DNA of 64,000 nt from Icerya purchasi. Its lineage: Eukaryota; Arthropoda; Insecta; Hemiptera; Monophlebidae. Below the pieces are notes generated by a model. It was not told where the DNA came from. It made no database searches and saw nothing but the letters and a program-made list of their open reading frames with translations. How positions within the stretch are numbered: the stretch's first letter is position 1; each line of letters begins with the position of its first letter. Shown one piece after another: positions 1 through 10,075 of this stretch. Location of the stretch: NCBI GenBank assembly GCA_039619475.1, contig CM077116.1:167169363-167233362 (forward strand), written 5' to 3'. The position numbers and the translations under genes were made by a program.

Positions 1-1
1 C

Positions 2-922
2 ACAATCTTTTACTTTGACACAATTTCGAGTACTCCTGCGTAATGTATCACCATCGATATAATATTCTTTATCATGTTCGTGATCGTAGCATGGTAGAAA
101 TGATTTTATCGCATCATCCTGTTTTAATCTGTCCGGTAAAAATATATAAATGTCCCCGATGCAACTTGGAAATAATGTAATTGTCATTTCTTTGGTGGCT
201 GTAATGAACAACTGGCTTAAATCATTTATATTGAGATTGTTCATAAGCTTCAGCGGACGGATAACATGATCGTGCCACGTCTTCATCACCATAACATTTT
301 TCATCGCACAATGAAAAATATCATTCTCATAATGGTGCTTACAAGTTACCAGATTGCTTATACCAGAGTATTCTTGATATAAATCATCAATACTAGGTAC
401 TCGAAAGACTTTCTCCATATTAACGAGTTCGTAGCCCAAGTCACGCAACAATTCAGACTTTTCGTTAAGTTCCCATAATATAAGTTTTGCATAAGTGGTT
501 AAAATATATACGCGAGCCTTCGGTTTTTCGGACAATATTGTGAATACATCACGTGCCATGAATATTTCTTCCCGACAGGGAAATAATGAGGGGTTTTTCA
601 AGTAATGACTCACGGAAGAGCATTGTAAATGAGATATTTTTGATGCAGACCATGCTCTGCTTGGTTTGTATAGCGTATGTAAACACCTCCCGCCAGACAT
701 ATCAATCATCGCTAGTTCGGTTACTAGAAAACCATAATCAGAATCCTTATGGAAGCTGAAATCTACAAAATATTCCACTATATCCATCTGATCTGACAAT
801 AATACTGGACCAACGATTTTATGTGCAAAAGATGTTGATTCTGTTGAAGAATAACCATCATCTGATTGCAGTAATTGAAGTGACGAAGACGTATGCGAGT
901 CGCTATCACTTGCAAATAAATT
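2..922 (-). CDS. Partial exon/ORF running off the left edge, unrecognised, DEDDh/DnaQ-like candidate
   Basis: The minus strand is open without a stop from a TAG at 923-925 to the window edge, about 307 codons; the first Met is at 787. The sequence before that Met is rich in Ser and Asp and may be preceded by a splice acceptor (ATTTATTTAG), so this may be an internal exon. Visible segments are FVDFSFHKD, VTELAMIDM and GGRCLHTLYKP, a helical stretch around 540-400, then CKHHYENDIFHCAMKN. The order (acidic beta strand, then a C-H-H-C cluster with HCAxxN) recalls DEDDh/DnaQ-type exonuclease folds such as the MAEL domain. That is inference from a few residues, not a recognised hit. The frame has no stops, unlike the transposon remnants around it, so it may still be under selection. 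It could be a host gene or part of a large mobile element. Confidence 0.5.
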
Positions 923-1229
923 CTAAATAAATTCGGCGTCCTTAATTAATTTTTGAGTTGCTGCTTACGTTAACTATATTAGCGTTCATGATTGAATAAT
1001 ATGTATTTCAAATTTTTCATTAAAAAAAAAAAAAAGACAGAGAAAAAGAAAGAGAAAAAGAAAAGATAAAAGACAGAAAAAAAATGATAGAAAAAAAACG
1101 TAGGAAATTATTTTCTTTAACGTTGACGTAAATTTTTTAATAATGCGTGAACACAGATTCGAGAAAATACATATGTTTAACACAAAACTAATACTGACTG
1201 CTTGAATGATTCCGTTCGATAGTCTATCT
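923..1229. other. Non-coding AT-rich stretch
   Basis: Contains poly-A and A/G-rich runs (about 1021-1100). I see no gene, RNA or element boundary. Confidence 0.5.
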
Positions 1230-2620
1230 CATTAGCTACCTTTGAATCGGTTGTGGTAGTGGAAATGTTACATCAGAAAAATGTTGTTCCGTCGGAGAAA
1301 GCTGATATATTTGTATACGAACAAAGTAGTCGAGGACTTTGAGTGTATGCGCATATGTGCGGGAGTGTGAAAAATATTCTGTGACCGAATAATGGTAAAT
1401 AGCGTGCGAGCAATGTACAAGTGGTCTTGAAGGTATGCAAGTCATGCAGGTAAAGGTTGTTGCGGCGACGAGATATATACCTGCAGAGGTTATCAATTCT
1501 TGGAAAAGAGGGATTGATGTTTGAAACAATAATGTCTTGAAACGATTGATGATGTGGATGAGTTTATTAAATAAAAAAAATTATGTTTGTAGCGAAACGA
1601 TTAATATTGGAAATAATTGTGATGTTGATAAACACTTTTTATTGATCGGAGATTTTTCTTTCTCGAAAGGTTAAAATTATTTTGACAATGTTAAGTGTAT
1701 ATGATGACATGGTTGTGTAGGAAAAAGTCATACCGGTACAAAAAATAAATAAAGATCGTTAATAAAAAATTAAACATATAGAACTGCATGTGGTGCGTAT
1801 GCGAGACCAATGTGATATGCTATTGTGGTTAACGTTGAAAAATGTTCATGATCAATAGGGAAATTCGTGATAGAAGATATGTGTGTGGGAATGTACGGTA
1901 CGCTTTCGAGTGAACCACTGATTAATTTTTAGAATCGATAAAATAAATAAAGATTATGAAAGATCGGTAATTTTAGATGTGAGGGGGCGGGGGTAGAAAG
2001 AATGAATTTTTAGGATTGAAAAGAAAAAAATGAAAAACATATTCAAATCAATTTTTGAAGAACTCGTAATAGAGTAACGTATAATGTAGAATCTGTGCGG
2101 GGGATAGATAGTATGCTTTCACAACAGTTTGGGTGTTTGTTCGGATTAATTTTTAAAACTTCGGAAAACATACAGAAATACTTACGGATTGAAAATAATC
2201 GTAATGAGAAAAATAATAAAATATACTTGAACTAATTTTGAAAAAAAAAGTGGTAACGCGAACGAATGACATGTGCGTGAGAATGTTGCGTGTGCTTTCG
2301 TTGCGGGGCGAGACATCGATAGATTTATTTTTAGAACCGGGGAAAACATACATAAATACTTACGGATGGAAAAGTAATCGTAAGTGAGAAAAAATAATAA
2401 ATATACTTAGACTAATTCTATAATACTTAGGCTTGGAAAAATTATTATGAACGATAGGGAAACTATTGAGAGCAGAGTGTGCACGGGATCGAATGATTCG
2501 CTTTCGCGGTGGCTAACGCTATGGTAGATATAAGCGTGTGATCTGTCAGTGCTAGTGATGTGCGATTTCGAAATGTTTTTACAAACGAAACAATTAACAA
2601 TCGTCAAAAAAGAAACAATC

Positions 2621-2770
2621 GAATGATTTTGATTCGAATGATTTTAATTCGAATGATTTTGATTCGAATGATTTTAATTCGAATGATTTTGATTCGAATG
2701 ATTTTAATTCGAATGAGTTTGATTCGAATGATTTTGATTCGAATGATTTTGATTCGAATGATTTTAATTC
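2621..2770. repeat. 15-bp minisatellite, 10 units
   Basis: Ten head-to-tail units of GAATGATTTTRATTC, alternating G/A at one position with a single T-to-G change in the seventh. They lie inside the hAT-like MITE. Both strands are open by composition only. Confidence 0.95.
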
Positions 2771-3051
2771 GAATGATTGTTGTGAATACGAATGAATTAT
2801 ACGAATGAAATAACATTTCGAATGATTGTTGTGAATACGAATGAATTATACGAATGAAATAACATTTCGAATGATTGTTGTGAATACGAATGAATTATAC
2901 GAATGAAATAACATTTCGAATGATTGTTGTGAATACTAATGAATTATACGAATGAAATAACATTTCGAATGATTGTTGTGAATACGAATGAATTATACGA
3001 ATGAAATAACATTTCGAATGATTGTTGTGAATACGAATGAAATAACATTTC
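2771..3051. repeat. 49-bp minisatellite, 5 full units plus one shortened
   Basis: Units begin GAATGATTGTTGTGAATACG at 2771, 2820, 2869, 2918, 2967 and 3016. The last lacks about 13 bp. The units are almost identical, so the array is young or homogenised. It shares the GAATGATT word with the adjacent 15-bp array, so one probably grew from the other. Confidence 0.95.
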
Positions 3052-3870
3052 GAATGCAACTGTGAAACAATCGAATGCATTTGAAGTTATCGAACAATCG
3101 AATAATTCGAATGAAACATTTCGAAGTTGCCCATCACTAGTCAGTACGCTTTTGTAACGATCGGAGAATAAGGAAAATTTTTTGGAACCGTAGAAATAAA
3201 AAAATATATTTTGACTAATTTCATAATACTTACGGACGGAAAAAAAAAAATATTATAAACGACAGAGAAACTATTGACAGCGGAATGTGTGCGGGATCGG
3301 ACGGTGTGCATTCGCTGAGGAGACATTGAAGGATTTATTTTTAGAACTGGGGGAAACATACATAAATACTTACAGACGGAAAAATAATCGTAAGTGAGAA
3401 AAAATAATATATGATAGATATAAGTGTGTGATCTGTCAGTGTGCTTTTCTAACGATCGGAGAATGAAGAAAAATTTTTGGAACCGTAGAAAATGAGAAAT
3501 ATACTTAGACTAATTTGTATAATGCTTAGGCGTGAAAAAAAATAAAAAAATTAAAAAATACATTTGAATGGTACAAAGTGGGTGAACGGGGAGCTCAGGT
3601 TAGTTTCATGCTTTAAATATTATACTTTGGTTAATTTAAAAAAATCACGATATCGCGAACGATCGACACGTGTGCGAGAACGATGCGTGCGCTTTTACTA
3701 CCTTTGAATCGGTTGTGGCAGTGGAAATGTTGCATCAGAAAAATGTCATTCCGTCAGGAATAGTTGGTTACATATGCGCATTGAATAAAGTAGTCATGGA
3801 CTTTGAGTATGAGTGTATGTTTGTGTTAGTGTGTACATGTAGGGTATGGTTCCATAATAAGGCATAGACT

Positions 3871-4558
3871 GGAATAGAAATTATAAGAACGTTAAAATCC
3901 GGTTTCAACGGTTGCGTTAGCGTTTACGTATAGCGCTATGAGAGAAGCATTTTCGCTTTTGCGATGTGTGAGATAGACTTACCCCCCTACATAATGTATC
4001 AGACAAAGAAAAGTTTTAGCCAACTGACCGAACGAAAATCTTCGCGATTCCTAGAAATACCGGAGCGGCGAAAACCTGTATTTTACCACGATTCCTGCAG
4101 ACTGACCACTATTGATAACAACAAAAATCAATAATGGTAATAACTAATTTTACATATGTATACGGACGCTCGTAACCATATATACATCATTGTGTGCGTA
4201 ATTCTCCAAAACCAGTCGCTACCGAATAACGATAATTTACGTACAAGTAAAGACATGCATTGGTCAACTGATTGACAGCGTTAGCATTTGTATGTAGCGC
4301 TATGAGAGAAGCATTTTCGTTGAACTCTTACTGGATGGTTTGATGTAAAAACGGTGTGTCATTTGATTGAGTATTGACTCTTGATTAGTTGAGTAAAAGG
4401 GGGCATGGTCACGTAACAAAATACTCGCTCCTGATTGGCTCTTCTCCTAGAAGTAACGTTTTCTATCTACTGTATATCCAGTTTTCATAACGATAGCACG
4501 TATATCTCGCGTTCTGTGGTCTTTTAAATAAAGTAAGATTGTTACACGTGTCGTAAAA
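3871..4558. other. Non-coding stretch with a short duplicated word
   Basis: TAGCGCTATGAGAGAAGCAT occurs near 3937 and near 4297, in similar but diverged context, so an older element may sit here. No gene is seen. The 5' end of the mariner that follows may lie in this stretch, but I could not identify a convincing inverted repeat. Confidence 0.4.
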
Positions 4559-5522
4559 ATGTGCGATGTAAATGCTGAGCAACGTATCGTGATCAAATTC
4601 TTGATCAAACGCGGAGTAAAACCGCCGTCGGAAATCTTCGTACAAGTGGGCTAAGTGGTTTAATGACGGCCGTGAATCATTCGAGGACGATCCGTCCTGC
4701 GGCGGTCCTTCTACCGCGAAAACGGCGGCAAATATTGAACGTGTGCGGATGCGCGTGCTTCAAGACCGTTGAGTGAGTTGTCAAATGGTAGAAGAAGAGT
4801 TAAACATCAACCGCGAGACCAATCGGCAGATTTTAAATGACGATCTAGGGATGCGCAGACTGCGCGCCAAGATGGTTCCAAAACTGCTCACAGCTGAGTA
4901 AAAAGAACTCCGGAGATTCATCTGTCAGGACATAATTGACCAAATTGACACTGGAGGCAGCCAGTCGATATTGTCCATTATTACAAGAGACGAGTCTTGG
5001 GTGTTCGATTATGACTCTGAGACCAAGAGACAGAGCATGCAGCGTCCGGAAAAAGCTCATATGTCCAAAACAAGAGTCAAGTCTTTACTGATCGCTTTCT
5101 TCGACATCAACGATGTTGTTCATCACGAATACGTTCCCGCAGGCCAGACAGTTAATGCAACATTCTACATCGAAGTTTTGAAACGGTTAAGAGCTCGCGT
5201 GTATCGCGCTCGACCCGAATTGGCCGAGAAGGGTTGGGTGCTACATCACGACAACGCTCCAGCACACTCGTCCTTCGCAGTACGCCAGTTTCTGACGCTC
5301 CACAGCATCCCCGCGCTCCGCACCCCCTACATCCCGGACCTGGCTCCGTGCGACTTTCATTTGTTCCCTCAACTCAAAAGTTACTTGAAAGGAAACCGAT
5401 ACGACGGCATTACCGAAATCGAGAGTGTCACGACGAGGGTCCTGATGGACCTATCATTAGGGGGTTTTGCGGGGTGCTTCCAAAAATGGTTTAAACGTTG
5501 GCGGCAGTGCGCTGACCTCTGA
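4559..5522 (+). pseudogene. Mariner transposase, dead copy
   Basis: Reads from an ATG at 4559 (MCDVNAEQRIVIKF) to a TGA at 5520-5522, but with a frameshift and local loss near 4647, an in-frame TGA near 4770 and a TAA near 4900. The long intact part, from about 4971, carries the mariner signature: TRDESWVFDYD (first Asp), HHDNAPAH (second Asp) and PDLAPCDFHLF (third Asp). The last two Asp are separated by 33 residues, one fewer than the usual DD34D, so one codon seems lost. It would have cut and pasted DNA at TA sites by the DDD triad, but this copy cannot make a full protein. Inverted repeats were not found. Confidence 0.9.
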
Positions 5523-5981
5523 GGAGACTACTATGTAGGTGTTTAGAGTAAGTTTCCTCCTTCTTCTATTTTTTGGCCTCTTGTAATTTAATTTGATTTC
5601 GCCACCATCTTTAAAGAAATTATTCCTTTTTAAAACTTCGCAAAAATAATGATTGCTAAGAAATTACTCCAACTACTTTTGATGCGTTTGTAACTTATAA
5701 CCATCCTAGTTTTGTCTTTAGCACAGTTCAGGCTATTTAAGGATAGTGGAGCTTTACGCTTTTATGGTTATTCGTCGACGTAAATATAATCTCTACTTTT
5801 ATCAAAGGTATCTACTTGTTAACAATAACTTTTCATGGCTGGGAAAACGGTTAACTTAGCTTTGGTCAAGTTTTCGATCAGGAAGTTCTTTAAGATAAAA
5901 GTTCTTTTCTTCTTTTTATTCGTTTTTCTTCTTTAACATACAGAATGGCGATATTCAACGAGTGGCCCACGAGAATGTTTA
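5523..5981. other. Non-coding stretch after the mariner
   Basis: Includes the probable 3' part of the mariner element just after 5522. Nothing else is recognised. Confidence 0.4.
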
Positions 5982-6046
5982 ATATTTTATTTTTACTGTT
6001 AATATATTATTAATCTAATAATATATTAACAGTAACAATAAAATAT
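5982..6046. repeat. Near-perfect palindrome
   Basis: Arms 5982-6012 and 6016-6046 pair at 30 of 31 positions around a 3-nt centre. It is extremely AT-rich (core GTTAATATATTATTA) and lies 18 bp before a SINE head. It may be a foldback MITE or an AT cruciform. Confidence 0.85.
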
Positions 6047-6064
6047 CAAATATTACTCGTCATT

Positions 6065-6865
6065 CGTCGCAATAGCCTAGTGGCTAGAGCGCTTGGCTTC
6101 CGTTTTGGAAGTCCTGGGTTCAATTCCGGGCGATGAGAGAATATGCGCGCTAGTTCGTATACATCAATAGACACATGTGGACAGTATTTATAGTATAATA
6201 ACAAGCGACTATAGCCAGTTGCGAATGTAGTCGTGCGAGTTAGCGTCGCATGAATATTCAGCCGGCGAACAATCGCATCAACGTGAGGTAAGGCCAATCG
6301 TTTTAGTTCCTCTCGCCGCTGATAAGCATTCTCACGTTGGTCGGCAGCATGGAAACTAGGCTCAGCTCTGGCTTCGTGCTTCTCAATTGCGCTTCTTTCT
6401 ATCTTGTAATTTTCTTATGAATTAGAAGATAATCTCATGCTCGTAATTGAGAGAGAATATTAGAGATAGTAGGGTCGTCACGATAGCTTAGTTGCTAGAG
6501 CACTTGACTTCCGTTACGGAGGTCACGGGTTCGATCCCGAGCGACGACAGAACTCATTACAAGAATTAAATAAAGAATCGCTAATAATCACGTGGAAGGC
6601 AATGGCAAACCACCACGTACATCATATGCGCGTTAGGTCAGTACGCAGCAGACACACACTGGACTACACTTGTAGCGCGCTAACAAGCGACTACAATCAG
6701 TTCCGAATGAAGTCATGCGTGTGTACACTCGCGTTGCGTATAATAATTTCCTAGTACATTACCTATATCTGTACAGCTAGGATGTACGGATAGTTAGTCG
6801 CCGACGCTCAGAAGCTGAGTATGGTACTATAAAGAGCAGAGATAGTAGAGAGATATTAAATAAAA
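6065..6865 (+). mobile_element. tRNA-derived SINE (copy 1), interrupted by SINE copy 2
   Basis: The head is tRNA-like, with box A TAGCCTAGTGGCTAG and box B GGTTCAATTCC, followed by a family-specific body shared with the copy at 60450-60790 (GCCGGCGAACAATCGCATCA). Its 3' part is split at AGAGATAGTAG by copy 2. The tail resumes near 6838 and ends about 6865 in an A-rich stretch. The outer ends are approximate. The tRNA-like head would act as an internal RNA polymerase III promoter. Confidence 0.75.
6473..6837 (+). mobile_element. tRNA-derived SINE (copy 2), 365 bp, nested in copy 1
   Basis: The head has box A TAGCTTAGTTGCTAG and box B GGTTCGATCCC. The body contains GGAAGGCAATGGCAAACCACC-type sequence, as in the 36861 copy. 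It is flanked by an 11-bp target duplication AGAGATAGTAG at 6462-6472 and 6838-6848. The length agrees with the 364-bp copy at 36861-37224. Confidence 0.85.
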
Positions 6866-7117
6866 ACGCATATTATTAACCTTGTTCATTGGATCCTGAA
6901 GGTTCCGAGTATGTTTGTGATGCGAATCACATGTTCTTCGAGTGTTCTGGTTTATCTCGCGAGCGTGAGTTACTTTATTATCAACTTTTAAAGCTTGGTC
7001 TTCCTTCTCCTTTCAACGCCTCTTATGTTCTTTCTCTGCCTATTCTCTCACTTGTTCCTTTTCTAGAGCTGTTCCTTGATTCCATTGTCGATAAAATAAA
7101 AATATAGTTTCTATTCT
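6866..7117 (+). pseudogene. 3' fragment of I-like retrotransposon ORF2
   Basis: About 75 codons ending in TAG at 7105-7107 match the C-terminal tail of the elements at 30327, 50038 and 52150: a CDANHMFFEC knuckle remnant (Cys-His-Cys), ERELLYYQLLKLGLPSPF, and the end IVDKIKI. Only the tail is present, a 5'-truncated retro-copy. Confidence 0.75.
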
Positions 7118-7375
7118 GTTTTGTTTTTTTTTACTTTTTTATTGGGCTTGTCAGTTACGGACGATTACCCATCAAGAAGGAACAACGTAGGACAAAAGGA
7201 AACTGAGGACACTAAGAAAGTTATTCGGGGAAGATGGAGACGGCCAGAACTACTATGGAGAGACAGCAAGGGAGTCAAAAAAGATCGCGGTACTAGAACT
7301 CGTGCAATTAGCAGTCCGAAGGGAAATAAATTTGTAGGCGAAAAAATATACAGGATACGTTAAAGGAAAGGAAAG
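7118..7375 (-). mobile_element. I-like retrotransposon 3'UTR fragment, opposite orientation
   Basis: On the minus strand it ends TGGGTAATCGTCCG...CTGACAAGCCC followed by an A-rich tail (the T-run near 7118-7139). This matches the 3' end near 51370-51430. It abuts the plus-strand fragment tail to tail. Confidence 0.6.
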
Positions 7376-8485
7376 CTCTAATGTCTTGTTAGCCGTTATA
7401 CCTGATTATAATATATAATATATATTTAAACTAAATTCGCGGTTGACCAGCATAAAAAGAAAAGTATTTTTATCCATGTCTGCGATTGTTAGGCAGTGCC
7501 CACAAAAGATCCTCATCAACAATATGGCCGCAACTGCAATGCAGTGCCCACAGTGTCCGATGATGCAAGAGACAAGGCATCGCTATCCGCCTACAGTTGC
7601 GACTGCAAAGCAGTGATTGCATCTCTTCCATTTTGCTGGGTTAATGCTCTCTAGTGGCAAACCTAAGGGGGGTAAAAAAAAACCTATAGCAAACTGAAAT
7701 ATACAGTATAAAACTATTATATTGATGGGATCAATATAACCGTTTTATACTGTATATTTCAGTTTACTATAGGTTAATAATATACGTTTTTATTTAATGA
7801 TTTCCAGCAAATGGTTATGAACTTCATGATTTAATTCAATTGTAGCGAAATGTTGTTCATCTAATTTAAATGTGTATTATATCTGCAGCAAAGTGCAATA
7901 ACCTCACTCGGAAGTAACTATTGAATAATTAAAAATGGAACGTGGTGTAAGGCGGAATTGTATATTGCAGACCAACCTTTGATGCTATTTTTAAAAAGGC
8001 TCTCCAAGAAAAATGAAAAGGTATCAGAATTAAAGGAGATTAAATGAATATTGCCCACTACAATGATGGCGCTGTAGTTTTAACGCAAAATACAAAAGCT
8101 CTAAAATTACTGGTCGGTGAACAATTCAATTACTTGGCAGCGTGGATAAACAACATGTGGTCCAGACCGGGAAAAAAGATGCAGAATCAACTTCTACCTT
8201 TATGAGAACATGAAACTTTAACTTTAAAGCAATTATCGCTTGATTAAATAAAACCATCAAAGCCCACCTTCAACTGGAAAAAGAAGAAAAAGAGAATTGA
8301 GAACTAATGCGAGTCATCGATTGGTTGTGTTCTCGTGTTCTTGTTTTTTTTTTTGTTGTTCATTGTTTTCGCTTATCTCTACGATTAGTACGAATTACAT
8401 TTTATTAATTAGTCTATCATCGTTAACGCATTTTGGGAAAAACGCCACAATAATCATCATCGGCCAGCTTGCTGGCTGATAAACA
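7376..8485. other. Mostly unassigned stretch
   Basis: Besides the hairpin at 7681-7775, a phrase with GCAGTGCCCACA occurs twice (near 7492 and 7541). Around 8040-8200 a short open stretch (ALKLLVGEQFNYLAAW) is not recognised. No gene is supported. Confidence 0.4.
7681..7775. repeat. 95-bp near-perfect inverted repeat
   Basis: Arms 7681-7725 and 7731-7775 are 45 bp each with a few mismatches around a 5-nt spacer (TGGGA). The outer end is AACCTATAG, followed by AAACTGAAATATACAG. It is a foldback or recent MITE derivative, with no coding content. Confidence 0.9.
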
Positions 8486-10022
8486 ATGAAACCGAATAAT
8501 ACTACTTTCACCGCTCCACCAAATACAACAGATATCCGCCCCACCAACAGCCATATGGCCAACGTTACGTAATATCCCCCGCTTCCTCAACACCATGACA
8601 TCAGCCATTCGTCGTCAAAATCAAGTAACGATTTATTGTATCCTATTTCTCCACATAATATCCCGATTACTAACAAACCCACATCATCACCATCATCATC
8701 ATCAACATCTTACGCACAAAAGGCTAAAAGTAGAATAACTCCGATCACCAATTTCGTCTACCCAAAAGAAGAACAGGGAATAATTATCTCACACACCAAT
8801 AACTTCAAATTTCGCGATTACCTTCTAGCAATTAAAGATTTGGCAGGCGGGGCGAAGAATATTCTAGCCGCTTCTCGAATTAGTAATCAAAGAATTGCTA
8901 TATTTCTGACAAATGAACAGATTGTTGAAACCTTTCTAGAGGTACACGGTGGCGTACATCTTGATAACAAATTCACCATAGCTCGTAGACTTAAAACGTC
9001 GTCGAGAAAATTGATTTTCTCAGGAACAATTCATTCGAGCGCAATTAAAGCTGTAACCGGTGTCTAATATGTCTCTCCTACGGGTTAATCCCGCTGATGA
9101 ACTGTTCAGCCATGTGATCAGCTGGAGACGTCAAATCTGTGTAAAGCCTGAACCAGATCAGCCAGTTCTGCCGACATCCTTTCTATTCCCATTTGGTGAC
9201 AAAATGAACCGAATCTTTATTAACCTTGATGAATATACCTATTTCAAATGCAATAATAAAGGTCATAAAGCACATGACTGTAACATTCCACAAGACAATT
9301 ACTTTGACGATATACTAACAGAAGATCCTTCAAACATCAAGTCAAACGCATATTCTCCTGAACATACAGATCTCATAGCAACCGTATTCGCTAACGAAAC
9401 ACAAAACGTCGTACAACTGGCTCCTATAACCACACAACCGATTCTAACATTCATTAAATACCCCAAAACAACAGAGAGACAAAAACGTGCCCTATCAGAT
9501 AATTCGGCCACAAAAACTTAACACGATGAAGACACAACACTTATATCCATGAAGCCGAGTTACAAAAAAAGCAAAAAAGCTGAAACAAAAGAGGAGATCA
9601 CACGGAAACTCGACCACCACAGTTCTCATAATTCAGAAACACAATCCGATTTAGAAGTAGATAAAATACAACCAAGTGGTACGGATGAATCTCAACAATA
9701 TCACGCATCGCAAAAATCACTTAATCTAATTTACGAGCCCCTAAAAAAGAACATTTATGAAAATGGATCGAGATATCCGCTGTCTCTGCAAAATCTTGCC
9801 CTCTTTATAGATACGTGTAGACCAGCCAAAATCGCATGTGACGTTGTCAAAGACTTCACTACCGACATCACAGGACTTGTTTCTATGTTAGATGAGAACT
9901 ATCATTTCCTAACTGACCGTGGAACTAAAGCAAAATTTACTAAGATTATAACGGTACTAAAAGATCAAATACAGTCCATTTCAAACTCAGACTCAACAGT
10001 TTATCCAAAGCCATCAGACTGA
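8486..10022 (+). pseudogene. I-like retrotransposon ORF1 (Gag-like), broken
   Basis: Starts plausibly at the ATG at 8486 (MKPNNTTFTAPP). Frame changes follow near 8570-8620 and at about 9060, with an in-frame TAA at 9519-9521. The body matches ORF1 at 17677-18930: LAGGAKNILAASRISNQRIAIF and SLLRVNPADELFSHVISWRRQ, likely the nucleic-acid-binding (RRM-like) part. A zinc knuckle remnant YFKCNNKGHKAHDC has Tyr where the first Cys is expected. The protein would bind element RNA for retrotransposition. This copy is dead. Confidence 0.8.
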
Positions 10023-10075
10023 GCGACCAAACATGGCAAAACAATCACCGCAAGTTGCCATATAAACATACATAA

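Larger units (their letters stand above)
2553..3139. mobile_element. hAT-like MITE with minisatellite core
   Basis: 587 bp bounded by terminal inverted repeats: TAGTGATG(T/G)GC at the left, with its complement at the right. 23 of the outer 26 bases match. It is flanked by 8-bp duplications GTCAGTGC (2545-2552) and GTCAGTAC (3140-3147), 7 of 8 identical. An 8-bp duplication and a TAGNG-type end are what the hAT superfamily leaves. The neighbouring repeat unit near 3432 has the same flanks joined without the insert, which serves as an empty site. There is no transposase, so it would have been mobilised in trans. Confidence 0.75.
1230..3870. repeat. Degenerate tandem/dispersed repeat region
   Basis: Recurring phrases show that this stretch was built by duplication. 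The phrase CTACCTTTGAATCGGTTGTG occurs near 1236 and 3698. A phrase with TTTATTTTTAGAAC, AACATACATAAATACTTAC and AATAATCGTAAGTGAG recurs near 2150, 2320 and 3330. A third phrase (GTGTGATCTGTCAGTG followed by AACGATCGGAGAAT) occurs at 2536-3172, where it is split by an insertion, and unsplit near 3424-3470. The units are diverged and unequal, so I give no single period. No protein is recognised. Confidence 0.6.

Noticed and set aside
986..1183. Hydrophobic Phe/Leu-rich small protein on the minus strand
   Set aside because: It is the translation of a poly-A/G-rich low-complexity run.
2560..2816. Open frames on both strands coding repeated MILIR and IIRIK
   Set aside because: They arise from the 15-bp minisatellite, whose length is a multiple of three. 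Both strands are open, and the array lies inside a MITE.
2771..3051. CRISPR-like array of 49-bp repeats
   Set aside because: Units are directly tandem with no unique spacers, in a eukaryotic context.
6476..6548. tRNA genes at 6065, 6476, 36861 and 60446
   Set aside because: The A and B boxes are present, but stems are imperfect, the predicted anticodons differ between copies, and each is the head of a longer repeated unit with target duplications.
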